From contig NZ_JBHTLQ010000006.1 in the NCBI RefSeq assembly GCF_042679085.1, positions 62,001-126,000 on the forward strand: 64,000 nucleotides of DNA. The letters run 5' to 3'. Position 1 is the stretch's first letter; each line of letters starts with the position of its first letter. Shown here in pieces: positions 14,809 through 23,536 of this stretch. The translations under genes were made by a program, and so were the position numbers. Source of the DNA: Phenylobacterium conjunctum (GTDB lineage: Bacteria; Pseudomonadota; Alphaproteobacteria; Caulobacterales; Caulobacteraceae). Below the pieces are notes generated by a model. The model was not told where the DNA came from and ran no database searches. It saw only the letters and a list, made by a program, of their open reading frames with translations.

Positions 14809-16146
14809 TCACCCGTGCCGCGACGGGATCGGCTGGGTGTATTCGTTCTTCACTTCGCCGTCGGCGAACATCTTCTTGCGCGGACCCATGTAGCCGAACA
14901 GGAAGGCGGCGACCTTGCGCATCTGGATCTCCTCCGAGCCCTCGGTGATCCGATAGCGGCGGTGGTGACGATAGATGTGCTCGAAGGGCTTGTGGCGGGA
15001 ATAGCCGATGCCGCCGTGCACCTGCATGGCGCGGTCGGCGGCCTCGCAGACCAGCCGGTTGGCCCAGTAGTTACACATCGAGACCTTGTCGGAGATCTGC
15101 TTCTCGATCTCCTTGTGGTCCAGCTGGTCCATTTCCCAGGCGGTCTTGCGGATCAGCTGACGCAGCATTTCCGACTGGGTGTAGAGCTCGACCAGCGGCC
15201 ACTGGATGGCCTGGTTGTCCGACAGCGGCTTGCCGAAGGGCTTGCGTTCGCGGGCGTACTTCACGCTCTCATTGATGCAGTAGACCGCCGCGCCCAGGGA
15301 CGAGGCCGCCTGGCGGATGCGGTTCTGGTGGACGAAGGACTGGCCCAGACCCAGGCCGCGGTCGATCACGCCCCAGTAGCTGTCTTCCGGCACCCAGACG
15401 TCGGTGTAGCTGACCCGCGGGTGGTCGGTCGGCATGTTGAAGGTCCAGAGGTATTCCTCGACCTTCACCCCGGGGGTGTCGGCGGGCACGATGAAGCAGG
15501 TGATGCCGGTGGCGTCGCCGTCCTTGCCGCTGGTGCGGGCGAAGACCATGCAGTGGGTGGCCACGTGCATGCCGGTGGACCACATCTTCTCGCCGTTGAT
15601 CAGCCAGCCGGGCTTGCCGTCCTTCTCGTGGCGGACCGCGCGGGTCTCCATGAAGGTGGCGTCAGAGCCGTGGTTCGGCTCGGTCAGGCCAAAGGTGGTC
15701 CGCATCTGGCCCGACAGCAGCTTGTCGTTGTCGCGCTCGTACTGGGCGTTGGTGGCGAACTCCTTGAACATCAGCACGAAGGGGTTGTTGCCGACGATGG
15801 AGTGCTCGTTCTGCAGGTCGTTGTGCAGGCCCAGGCCCTTGGCGGCCAGGTGCTCGCGGATCACCGCCATGTCGAGCTGGCTGCCGCCCTTGCCGCCCAT
15901 CTCGCGGGGCCAGCCATAGCGGTAGTGGCCGGCCTCGTCGGCCAGCTTGCGCGCCTCGGCGAGCAGGGCCTCCCATTCGTGGCGAGGCAGGCCGCCAGCG
16001 TCCCAATCCGTGCGGGCGTGCTCCCGCCGGTGGTCGAAGAAGCGGATGTTGTCGTCCTTGTTCTCCAGCGGCTTGATCTTGGCCTCGATGAAGGCGTCAA
16101 GCTCGGCCAGATAGGCCGTCAGTTCAGGCGACAGATTGAAGTCCAT
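14809..16146 (-). CDS. Acyl-CoA dehydrogenase family protein
   Basis: 445-residue FAD enzyme that desaturates an acyl-CoA and passes electrons to ETF; ETF-QO is encoded at 52466. Start at the ATG 16146 (MDFNLSPEL) with GGGAG upstream. Visible features: the FAD/substrate segment FGLTEPNHGSDA (about 151), the C-terminal RQAASSLGAA helix region, GGIGYSRHKPFEHIYR (about 384), and ITEGSEEIQ (about 406), where Glu aligns with the medium-chain catalytic base. It is divergent from a phosphotransferase/DUF6285 pair, a pairing known from ACAD10/11-like and LvaC systems. Substrate not determined. Confidence 0.85.
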   Translation of the reverse strand: MDFNLSPELTAYLAELDAFIEAKIKPLENKDDNIRFFDHRREHARTDWDAGGLPRHEWEALLAEARKLADEAGHYRYGWPREMGGKGGSQLDMAVIREHLAAKGLGLHNDLQNEHSIVGNNPFVLMFKEFATNAQYERDNDKLLSGQMRTTFGLTEPNHGSDATFMETRAVRHEKDGKPGWLINGEKMWSTGMHVATHCMVFARTSGKDGDATGITCFIVPADTPGVKVEEYLWTFNMPTDHPRVSYTDVWVPEDSYWGVIDRGLGLGQSFVHQNRIRQAASSLGAAVYCINESVKYARERKPFGKPLSDNQAIQWPLVELYTQSEMLRQLIRKTAWEMDQLDHKEIEKQISDKVSMCNYWANRLVCEAADRAMQVHGGIGYSRHKPFEHIYRHHRRYRITEGSEEIQMRKVAAFLFGYMGPRKKMFADGEVKNEYTQPIPSRHG

Positions 16147-16274
16147 GGTCTCACTCCCTCGGGCCGGGCCCGTGTTCTTGCCGACAAGATGAGCGCCCAA
16201 ATTGGCGATTTACAAGCCGGCGTTTCCTCCTGCAGATCATCGGAAATCAGTCTTCGGGGAGGTTCCGCGACGTC

Positions 16275-17267
16275 ATGGAAGTCGATATCGCACAAGCGCT
16301 TGCGCGACTTGCGCCTAAGTTTGGGGCGCCCGGCGGAACCATTGAAAACCTGGTGCGCCTGTCTGGCGGGGCCAGCATGGAGACCTGGGCCTTTGCGGCC
16401 GTTGCGGAAGGTGACCGCAAAGAGTTCATCCTGCGCCGCCGCCCCGGCCCCTTCGATGAGGAGACTTCGCGCTCGACCTCGCTGGCGACCGAGGCCGCGT
16501 TGATCCGCGCCGCGGAGCACGCCGGAGCTCCCGTGGCCCGACTCATTCACCTGGCCGAGCCCGGTGACGGCCTGGGCGAGGCCCACATCACCGAGCGAGT
16601 CGAGGGCGAAACCCTCGGCAAGAAGATCGTTTCCGACCCCAGGTTCGAGACGATCCGCCCGCATCTGGCCCGCCAGTGCGGTCAGATCCTGGCCCGAATC
16701 CACTCGATCAAGCCGGACGGGATTCCCCTGAAGACGGCGGACGCCCCCACCGAGCTGGACCGCTACGAGGCGGTCTATCGCGCGTCCGGCGCTGAGCGGC
16801 CGATCCTGGAGCTGGCGCTCGCCCACCTGCGCAAGAATCCGCCGCCGCCCATGCCCGATGTCGTGCTGCACGCCGACTTCCGGAACGGGAACCTGATGAT
16901 CCACCCCGACAAGGGGGTGACGGCGGTGCTGGATTGGGAGCTGTCGCACCTGGGCGATCCGGCCGAGGACCTGTCCTGGATCTGCGTGAACTCCTGGCGC
17001 TTTGGGCGCGCGGACAAGCCCGTGGGCGGCTTTGGCCACTATCAGGAACTCCTGGAGGGCTACGCCGAGGCGGGCGGGGCGGAGATCCCCTTGAGCCGGG
17101 TGCTCTACTGGCAGGCCCTGGGGTCCCTGAAGTGGGGGATCATGTGCCTGATGATGTACCAGTCCTATGCGACCGGCACGGAAAGCTCCGTGGAGCGGCC
17201 GATGATCGGCCGGCGCGTCTCCGAAACCGAAATCGACCTGATCCATCTGCTGGAGGCCGGCCTGTGA
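16275..17267 (+). CDS. APH-family phosphotransferase, ACAD10/11 or LvaA-like
   Basis: 330-residue aminoglycoside-phosphotransferase-fold kinase. The catalytic loop LHADFRNGNLM (about residue 197) and metal-binding AVLDWELSHLGDPAEDLSW (about 217) are intact; GDPxxDL is typical of the kinase domain of ACAD10/ACAD11 and of LvaA, which phosphorylate hydroxyacyl-CoAs rather than antibiotics. It is divergent from an acyl-CoA dehydrogenase and overlaps the next gene by GTGA, so it is probably translated together with it. Antibiotic resistance is unlikely given the context. Confidence 0.78.
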   Translation: MEVDIAQALARLAPKFGAPGGTIENLVRLSGGASMETWAFAAVAEGDRKEFILRRRPGPFDEETSRSTSLATEAALIRAAEHAGAPVARLIHLAEPGDGLGEAHITERVEGETLGKKIVSDPRFETIRPHLARQCGQILARIHSIKPDGIPLKTADAPTELDRYEAVYRASGAERPILELALAHLRKNPPPPMPDVVLHADFRNGNLMIHPDKGVTAVLDWELSHLGDPAEDLSWICVNSWRFGRADKPVGGFGHYQELLEGYAEAGGAEIPLSRVLYWQALGSLKWGIMCLMMYQSYATGTESSVERPMIGRRVSETEIDLIHLLEAGL

Positions 17268-17623
17268 TCCAACATCCGAAAGCCGAGGAACTGGTTGAGG
17301 CCGTCTCCAAATGGATCGACGGCGTGCGCCCGACTTTGGGGCCCCGTGACGCCTTCCTGGCCCGCGTGGCGGTCAATGTGCTGGGCGTGGTGCGTCGCGA
17401 GCTGGCGCAAGGGGCGGCGGCGGAAGCCGCGGCTACGGCGCGCATGGCTGAGCTGCTGGGACATGACGGCGACTTAGCGACGCTGAACAGCGAGCTTTGC
17501 GAGGCCATCCGCACCGGCGCGATGGATGTGGGTACGCCCGGCCTGATCCAGGCCCTGAAGGCCAGCATCCACGAGCAGATCGCCATCGACCAGCCGAACT
17601 ACAATCCCGAGCCCGTGCGCTAG
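17264..17623 (+). CDS. DUF6285-type partner of the phosphotransferase (LvaB-like)
   Basis: 119 residues from GTG 17264, overlapping the kinase stop (GTGA). Mostly helical and Ala-rich, with LVEAVSKWIDGVRPTLGPRD near residue 10 and FLARVAVNVLGVVRREL near 31. Small proteins of this kind follow APH-like kinases next to acyl-CoA dehydrogenases, and in the levulinate pathway LvaB is needed for LvaA kinase activity. No catalytic residues are recognised. Identification rests on context and general resemblance. Confidence 0.6.
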   Translation: MIQHPKAEELVEAVSKWIDGVRPTLGPRDAFLARVAVNVLGVVRRELAQGAAAEAAATARMAELLGHDGDLATLNSELCEAIRTGAMDVGTPGLIQALKASIHEQIAIDQPNYNPEPVR

Positions 17624-17668
17624 GGACGGCCGCTGGCGGACCGCGCGGAACGGGGCTAATCCCAGGGC

Positions 17669-18904
17669 ATGACCCTGACCCGCGCGGCCTGCGAGGCCCT
17701 GGACCGTGAAGACCCCCTGGCGTCCCGGCGGGCGCTGTTCGACCTGCCGGACGGCGTCATCTACCTGGACGGCAACTCGCTTGGCGTCCTGCCGCGCAAC
17801 GTGCCCGCCCGGCTGGAGCGCGCCGTGCGCGAGGAGTGGGGCAGGGACCTGATCCGGTCGTGGAACAGCGCCGGCTGGATCGACCTGCCGACCCGGGTGG
17901 GCGCGCGGATCGCGCCACTGATCGGAGCCGGCGCCGACGAGGTGATCTGCGCGGACTCCACCTCGGTCAATATCTTCAAGCTTGCGGCGGGGGCCTTGGC
18001 GATGAGGCCCGGGCGCAAGGTGATCCTGAGCGAACCCGGCAACTTCCCGACCGATCTTTATGTGCTCGAGGGGCTGGCCGGCCTGGCGGGTGACGTCGAG
18101 CTGCGGCTGGCGACGCCGGACGAGCTGCCCTCCGCCCTCACGGATGATGTGGCGGTGATGCTGCTCACCCACGTCCACTACAAGTCGGGCCGCCTGCACG
18201 ACATGGCGGCCCTGACGGCCAAGGCGCGTGAGGCCGGCGCCCTAGCCCTTTGGGATCTCAGCCATTCGGCCGGCGCGCTTCCGGTGGACCTGAACGGCGC
18301 CGGGGCCGATCTCGCCGTAGGTTGCGGCTACAAGTACCTGAACGGCGGCCCTGGCGCGCCGGCTTTCGCCTATGTGGCGCGGCGCCATCAGGCGGCGTTC
18401 CGTTCGCCCCTGTCGGGCTGGATGGGCCATGCCCGGCCCTTCGACTTCATCGACGCCTATGAGCCCGGCCAGGGCATGGCGCGCGCCCTGTGCGGCACAC
18501 CGTCTGTGCTCGGCATGACGGCGCTGGAGGCGGCGCTGGAAGCCTTCGAGGGTGTCGACATGGGCCAGGTTCGGACCAAGTCCATGGCCCTGGGGGACGT
18601 GTTCCTGCAACTGGTCGACCAGCGCTGCGCCGGCCACGGCTTCACGGTCGCCTGTCCCCGAGGCGCCACCCTGCGCGGCAGCCAGGTCGGCCTGGCCCAT
18701 CCGGACGGTTACGCCATCATGCAGGCCCTGATCGCCCGCGGGGTGATCGGCGACTTCCGCGCCCCCGACATCCTGCGCTTCGGTTTCACGCCGCTCTATG
18801 TGGGCTTTGCCGATGTCTGGGACGCCGTCGAGCACCTGGCCCAGGTGATGGCGAGCGGGCAATGGCGCGAACCCCGGTTCCAAGAGAAGGCGGCCGTCAC
18901 ATGA
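17669..18904 (+). CDS. kynU: Kynureninase
   Basis: 411-residue PLP enzyme that cleaves kynurenine to anthranilate and alanine. YLDGNSLGVLP (about residue 31), the Asp-containing LWDLSHSAGALPVDL (about 193) and the PLP-lysine segment GCGYKYLNGGPGAPAF (about 214) are all present. Length is normal. It starts 45 bases after the DUF6285 gene and is followed by kynA and kynB in overlapping starts, so the three form a complete tryptophan-to-anthranilate operon. Confidence 0.93.
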   Translation: MTLTRAACEALDREDPLASRRALFDLPDGVIYLDGNSLGVLPRNVPARLERAVREEWGRDLIRSWNSAGWIDLPTRVGARIAPLIGAGADEVICADSTSVNIFKLAAGALAMRPGRKVILSEPGNFPTDLYVLEGLAGLAGDVELRLATPDELPSALTDDVAVMLLTHVHYKSGRLHDMAALTAKAREAGALALWDLSHSAGALPVDLNGAGADLAVGCGYKYLNGGPGAPAFAYVARRHQAAFRSPLSGWMGHARPFDFIDAYEPGQGMARALCGTPSVLGMTALEAALEAFEGVDMGQVRTKSMALGDVFLQLVDQRCAGHGFTVACPRGATLRGSQVGLAHPDGYAIMQALIARGVIGDFRAPDILRFGFTPLYVGFADVWDAVEHLAQVMASGQWREPRFQEKAAVT

Positions 18905-19707
18905 CCGAGCAGATCCACGCCCGACCGGACATCAGCTATGGCCAGTATCTGGGCCTCGACCAGCTGTTGTCGGCGCAGAACCCGCGCTCGCCGGAGCATG
19001 ACGAGCTCTTGTTCATCATCATCCACCAGGCTTCGGAACTGTGGCTAAAGCTCTCGATCCACGAGCTTTCCGCCGCCCGCTCTCACATCGCCCAGGACGA
19101 TCTGGGACCGGCCTTCAAGATGATCGCGCGGGTCAGCCGTATCCAGGCCCAGCTGATCCAGTCCTGGGACGTGCTGGCGACCATGACCCCCAGCGACTAC
19201 GCCCTGATCCGCCCGCACCTGGGCCAGAGCTCCGGCTTCCAGTCGCACCAGTATCGGATGCTGGAGTTCCTGATGGGGGCCAAGGATCCAGAGATGCTGC
19301 GGGTGCATGAGGGCACGCCGGCGCATGCGGCCCTGCTGACTGAGCTCGCGGCGCCCAGTCTCTATGACGAGTGCGTGCGGCTGCTGGCGCGTCGCGGCTC
19401 GCCCATCGCGCCGGAGATCCTGGCGCGCGACCTGACCAAGCCGCATGTGGCGCACGCCTCGGTCACCGCCGCCTGGAGCGAGGTCTATCGCGATCCTGAG
19501 GCCTTCTGGGACCTTTACGACCTGGCCGAAAAGCTGGTGGACCTGGAATTCCGGTTCCAGCAGTGGCGCTTCGCGCACCTGAAGACCGTGGAGCGGATCA
19601 TTGGCTTCCAGCGCGGCACCGGCGGCTCGTCGGGGGCGACCTATCTGGCGCGGGCCCTGTCCAACAGCTTCTTCCCCGAACTGTTCCAGGTCAGGACCGG
19701 CCTGTGA
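18901..19707 (+). CDS. kynA: Tryptophan 2,3-dioxygenase
   Basis: 268-residue haem dioxygenase that opens the indole ring of tryptophan to N-formylkynurenine, the first step of the pathway. ATG 18901 overlaps the kynU stop (ATGA), which sets the start. Characteristic segments: YGQYLGLDQLLSAQ (about 14), DELLFIIIHQASELWLK (about 34, containing the distal-side residues), SSGFQSHQYRMLEF (about 111) and GTGGSSGATYL (about 242). Length is normal for the bacterial enzyme. Confidence 0.95.
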   Translation: MTEQIHARPDISYGQYLGLDQLLSAQNPRSPEHDELLFIIIHQASELWLKLSIHELSAARSHIAQDDLGPAFKMIARVSRIQAQLIQSWDVLATMTPSDYALIRPHLGQSSGFQSHQYRMLEFLMGAKDPEMLRVHEGTPAHAALLTELAAPSLYDECVRLLARRGSPIAPEILARDLTKPHVAHASVTAAWSEVYRDPEAFWDLYDLAEKLVDLEFRFQQWRFAHLKTVERIIGFQRGTGGSSGATYLARALSNSFFPELFQVRTGL

Positions 19708-20351
19708 CCGAGACTGATGAGACCGGCCGGCGGATCTGGGACATCAGCCAGGCCTTGCGCCCTGGGGTTCCGGTCTGGCCCGGCGACACCGCCTATGCCG
19801 AGGAGCGGACCTGGGTGCTGGAGGGGGACTGTCCGGTCAATGTCAGCCGCCTGACCCTGTCCACCCACACCGGCGCCCATGCTGACGCGCCCCTGCACTA
19901 TGACCCGGCCGGCGAGCCGATGGGCCAGGTCTCGCTGGTTCCCTATCTAGGTCCGGCTCAGGTGATCCACGCCGTCGGCGGGCCGGAGCGGATCGCCGCC
20001 GAGGAGATCATGGGCTGGGTGCGCCCCGGGGTCCGCCGGGTGCTGATCCGCACCTATGAGCGGTTCCCGCACGAGGCCTGGCGGTCGGACTATCGCTGCC
20101 CCTCGGTGGAGTTGATCGAGGCCCTGGGCGCGGCCGGCGTGGTGCTGATCGGCCTCGATAGCCCGTCGATGGACCCGGAGAGCGCCAAAGAGCTCGTGGG
20201 CCACCTGGCGGTGCGCCGCCGGCGGATGGCGATCCTCGAAGGCCTGGTGCTGGATGCGGTGGAGGAGGGTCTCTACGAGCTGATCGCCCCGCCGCTGCGG
20301 CTGGAGGGCGCTGACGCCGCCCCGGTGCGGGCCCTTCTGCGCAGCCTCTGA
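19704..20351 (+). CDS. kynB: Arylformamidase (kynurenine formamidase)
   Basis: 215 residues from GTG 19704, overlapping the kynA stop (GTGA). It hydrolyses N-formylkynurenine to kynurenine and formate. This is the metal-dependent cyclase-like KynB family: IWDISQALRPGVPVWPGD near the N-terminus and the metal motif STHTGAHADAPLHYD (about 53-67) are clear, as is GLDSPSMDP (about 151). Its place directly after kynA and kynU confirms the pathway role. Confidence 0.93.
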   Translation: MTETDETGRRIWDISQALRPGVPVWPGDTAYAEERTWVLEGDCPVNVSRLTLSTHTGAHADAPLHYDPAGEPMGQVSLVPYLGPAQVIHAVGGPERIAAEEIMGWVRPGVRRVLIRTYERFPHEAWRSDYRCPSVELIEALGAAGVVLIGLDSPSMDPESAKELVGHLAVRRRRMAILEGLVLDAVEEGLYELIAPPLRLEGADAAPVRALLRSL

Positions 20352-20422
20352 CCCAAGGTCAGGCTTGCCACCCCTGTCGCGGGGTCCTTAGCTGGGGCCA
20401 ACGACATAGGGAGAAGACGGCC

Positions 20423-21223
20423 ATGAGCGCGACCAGCGATGAAGTCCTGTACGAGGTGTCCGAGGGGATCGCGACCCTGACCCTCAACCGGCCCGACCGG
20501 CTGAACACCATTTCCGGGCCGATGCTGGACCAGCTGACCCAGCTGCTGCTCAAGGCCAACGCCGATCCGGAGGTCAAGGTCATCCTGCTGACCGGCAAGG
20601 GGCGCGCCTTCTGCGCCGGCCTGGACCTGGTGAGCGCGACCCAAGGGACCGGCATCGGCGGTCAGACCGAGCGGGTGGCCGTGGACCTCGACCTGCGCAA
20701 CACCCCGCCGACTGTGCTGTTCGCCCTGGATAAGCCGTCGATCTGCGCCATGAACGGCTCGGCGGCGGGTTACGGCATGGACGTGGCGCTGGGCTGCGAC
20801 ATCCGGATCATGGCGGAAGGCGCCAAGATGGCCGCGGCGTTTGTGAAGCGCGGCATCGTGCCGGAGAGCGGCGGGACCTGGTACCTGCCGCGGATGATCG
20901 GCTGGGCCAAGGCCGCTGAGCTGATCTTCACCGGCCGCACCCTGACGGCGGCGGAGAGCCTGGAGATGGGCCTGGCCAACCACGTGGTTCCCGATGACCA
21001 GGTCCAGGCCAAGGCCCGCGCCCTGGCCGCCGAGATCGCCGCCAATGCGCCGCTGGCGGTGCAGAGCTCCAAGCGGCTGATGCGCATGGGCCTGCAGGAG
21101 ACGTTCAACGATCACGTCCACCACGTCTTCCTGCAGCTGATGCAGCTGTTCCGCACTCAGGACTTCAAGGAGGGCATGACCTCCTTCCTGGAGAAGCGTC
21201 CCGCCGACTTCCAGGGGCGCTGA
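20423..21223 (+). CDS. Enoyl-CoA hydratase/isomerase family protein
   Basis: 266-residue crotonase-fold protein. The oxyanion-hole segments GKGRAFCAGLDL (about 54) and NGSAAGYGMDVALGCDIRI (about 113) and the catalytic region KRGIVPESGGTWYLPR (about 140, with Glu) are present. It acts on an acyl-CoA, probably in beta-oxidation or aromatic acid degradation. It lies 71 bases after kynB behind GGGAGAAGACGG, so it may share the transcript. Substrate unknown. Confidence 0.85.
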   Translation: MSATSDEVLYEVSEGIATLTLNRPDRLNTISGPMLDQLTQLLLKANADPEVKVILLTGKGRAFCAGLDLVSATQGTGIGGQTERVAVDLDLRNTPPTVLFALDKPSICAMNGSAAGYGMDVALGCDIRIMAEGAKMAAAFVKRGIVPESGGTWYLPRMIGWAKAAELIFTGRTLTAAESLEMGLANHVVPDDQVQAKARALAAEIAANAPLAVQSSKRLMRMGLQETFNDHVHHVFLQLMQLFRTQDFKEGMTSFLEKRPADFQGR

Positions 21224-21530
21224 GGGCGGCCGCGGGCGCCTGGACCCCCTCAGGCGCCCGATCTCTGCGCCGTCCGCCCAAGCAATGGGCGCCGCCCTCG
21301 TATTTGATTTGCTCATGCGAGGGTGGACGAGATCGCGATTGTCAGCCCCGGGCCGCGTCCGTCCATTGAGCATGTTCAAGGACGGCTGGACCGCGAGTCC
21401 AGGCCTTCTGCGGGCGCCGAAGTTCGCGTGGGTGAGACCAGCTTGCCAGTCGACCAGAGGCGCCGCGTCCCGCGGGGTCTCCCCGCCGCCGGGACGCTGA
21501 ACGGCGACCTGGGGAGCGGGGATTTGGAAC
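21224..21530. other. 307-bp intergenic region with a GC-rich hairpin
   Basis: GGGCGCCTG (21234-21242) pairs perfectly with CAGGCGCCC (21251-21259) ten bases after the hydratase stop. It is a likely transcript end although no T-run follows. The remaining bases up to the amine oxidase start contain no convincing gene and presumably hold its promoter; no clear consensus was recognised. Confidence 0.5.
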
Positions 21531-23123
21531 ATGGCGTCGCGGTTGGGTGCGGGACTTGGGGTTTCACGGCGCAGCTTCCTGGAGGGGCTGAGCAGCGTCG
21601 GCGGCTCGGCCCTGCTGATGGCGGGCATGAGCGCGCTGGGGTTCGGGATCGCCTCGGCCCAGGAGACGCCGCCGGCCCTGTCGGGCGGCGGGGGCAAGAA
21701 GGTGGTGGTGCTGGGCGCCGGCGTCGCGGGCATGACCGCCGCCTACGAACTGGGCAAGGCCGGCTATGACGTCACGGTGCTGGAGGCGCGCAGCTTCGCG
21801 GGCGGTCGCTGCCAGACGGCGCGTAAGGGCTTCAAGCTGACCGAACTGGGCGGCGACACCCAGGTCTGCGACTTCGACGAAGGGCTCTACATCAACCACG
21901 GCCCGTGGCGGATCCCTTATCACCACCGCTCGACCCTGCATTACACCAAGGAATTCAACGTCCCGCTGGAGGTGTTCGTCAACGACAACGACGCCTCCTA
22001 TGTGATGTTCGACAAGGGGACAGGGCCGCTGGCCGGCAAGCCGGTGCGCAAGGGCCAGATCGCCGCCGACATCCGCGGCGGGGCCGCCGAGATGCTGGCC
22101 AAGCTCGCCAAGCAGGGCGCGCTGGACGCCCAGATGACCGCCGACGACCGCGACCAGTTCATCGCCTACCTGTCCCAAGAGGGCTATCTGACGCCGGACC
22201 TGGCCTATAAGGGCACGGACGGCCGCGGCTTTGACGTCAATCCAGGCGCCCTGATGGTTCCGGGGCCCGGTAAGCCCTCGACCCCCTTCGCCTTCGCCGA
22301 CGTGCTGCACTCCAAGGCCTGGCGGACGCTCGCCTCGGTGACCAATTACGAGCAGCAGCGGACCATGTTCCAGCCGGTGGGCGGCATGGACCGGATCGCC
22401 AAGGGCTTTTCCGACGCCCTGGGCTCGAAGATCAGCTATTCCTGCCTGGTGAAGAAGGTCCGGCAGAACGACAAGGGCGTTGAGGTGACCTATGCCGACG
22501 CCACCGGCCAGACCCAGGTGTTGAAGGCCGACTACTGCATCTGCGCCATGCCGCTGTCGGTGGTCCGCCAGCTGGACTTCCAGGTCTCCAAGCCCTTCAA
22601 GGAGGCGATCTCCCAGGTGTCCTACGCCCTGGTGGGCAAGATCGGCCTGCAGATGAAGCGCCGGTTCTGGGAAGAGGATCACCACATCTATGGCGGGCAC
22701 GTCTATTTCGACGATCCCGACATCAACTCCATGTCACTGCCGTCCACGGGCTGGCAGAGCAAGAAGGGCGTGATCCTGGGCTATTACCAGTTCGGGGCCA
22801 ATGCGGCGAAGGTCAGCGCCCTGTCCCCCGCCGACCGCCAGGCCCTGGCCGCCAAGGCCGGAACCAAGGTGTTCCCGGAGTTCGGCGACAACGTGGAGAC
22901 CTCGTTCTCCGCCGCCTGGCACCGGATCGAGCACAATCTGGGCGGCTGGGCGCAGTGGAGCGACGAAGCCCGGCGCGACGCCTATCCGATCCTGTGCGAA
23001 CCGGATGGGCGCATCTATCTTGCTGGGGAGCACATGTCCTATCTGCCGGGCTGGCAGGCTGGCGGGATCGAATCCGCCTGGGCCCAGATCGCCAAGCTGC
23101 ACGCCCGCGTCCACGCCGCCTGA
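21531..23123 (+). CDS. Flavin-containing amine oxidase, Tat-exported
   Basis: 530-residue FAD protein of the monoamine/L-amino-acid oxidase family. A twin-arginine signal is visible (SRRSFLEGL at 12-20, then a hydrophobic stretch to about 45), so folded protein is sent to the periplasm. The FAD-binding Rossmann motif VVVLGAGVAGMTAAYELGKA follows near residue 58, with EARSFAGGRC, and the C-terminal FAD segment IYLAGEHMSYLPGWQAGGIE near 500. A cytochrome c gene starts 17 bases downstream, suggesting electrons go to the respiratory chain. Substrate amine unknown. Confidence 0.85.
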   Translation: MASRLGAGLGVSRRSFLEGLSSVGGSALLMAGMSALGFGIASAQETPPALSGGGGKKVVVLGAGVAGMTAAYELGKAGYDVTVLEARSFAGGRCQTARKGFKLTELGGDTQVCDFDEGLYINHGPWRIPYHHRSTLHYTKEFNVPLEVFVNDNDASYVMFDKGTGPLAGKPVRKGQIAADIRGGAAEMLAKLAKQGALDAQMTADDRDQFIAYLSQEGYLTPDLAYKGTDGRGFDVNPGALMVPGPGKPSTPFAFADVLHSKAWRTLASVTNYEQQRTMFQPVGGMDRIAKGFSDALGSKISYSCLVKKVRQNDKGVEVTYADATGQTQVLKADYCICAMPLSVVRQLDFQVSKPFKEAISQVSYALVGKIGLQMKRRFWEEDHHIYGGHVYFDDPDINSMSLPSTGWQSKKGVILGYYQFGANAAKVSALSPADRQALAAKAGTKVFPEFGDNVETSFSAAWHRIEHNLGGWAQWSDEARRDAYPILCEPDGRIYLAGEHMSYLPGWQAGGIESAWAQIAKLHARVHAA

Positions 23124-23140
23124 TCGAAAGAGACCCGACC

Positions 23141-23527
23141 ATGCGAATGATTTTCCCGCTCGCGGCGGCCGCCGCGCTTCTGTCCGCCGCGCCCGCCCTG
23201 GCCGCAGATGGCAAGCAGATGTTCATGGACAACTGCTCGGCCTGTCACCAGGCGACCGGCAAGGGCATCCCCGGCGCCTTTCCGGCCCTGGCCGGCAGCA
23301 AGGTCGCCCAGGGCGATCCCAAGGAGCCCATCGGCCGCATCCTGAATGGCCGCGGCGGCATGCCGGCCTTCAGCCAGGAACTGTCTGACGCCGAGATCTC
23401 GACCATCCTGACCTATGTGCGCGCCTCATGGGGCAACAAGGCCGCCCCGGTGAAGCCGCAGCAGGTCGCCGCCCTGCGCACCGGGGCCAAGCGCGAGAAC
23501 GCCAAGGAAAAACTCCAGGCGCACTGA
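23141..23527 (+). CDS. Small periplasmic class I cytochrome c
   Basis: 128 residues: a signal peptide ending near ALAADG, the haem-attachment motif CSACH (about residue 32-36), and the distal methionine in GRGGMPAFS (about 72). ATG 23141 is the natural start for the signal peptide. It follows the exported amine oxidase by 17 bases, so it is probably its electron acceptor. The C-terminal 35 residues are charged and outside the haem domain. Confidence 0.88.
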   Translation: MRMIFPLAAAAALLSAAPALAADGKQMFMDNCSACHQATGKGIPGAFPALAGSKVAQGDPKEPIGRILNGRGGMPAFSQELSDAEISTILTYVRASWGNKAAPVKPQQVAALRTGAKRENAKEKLQAH

Positions 23528-23536
23528 GCCTGAAGA

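Noticed and set aside
16275..17267. Antibiotic resistance aminoglycoside phosphotransferase
   Set aside because: Motif details (GDPAEDL) and the adjoining acyl-CoA dehydrogenase and DUF6285 genes point to an acyl-CoA kinase.
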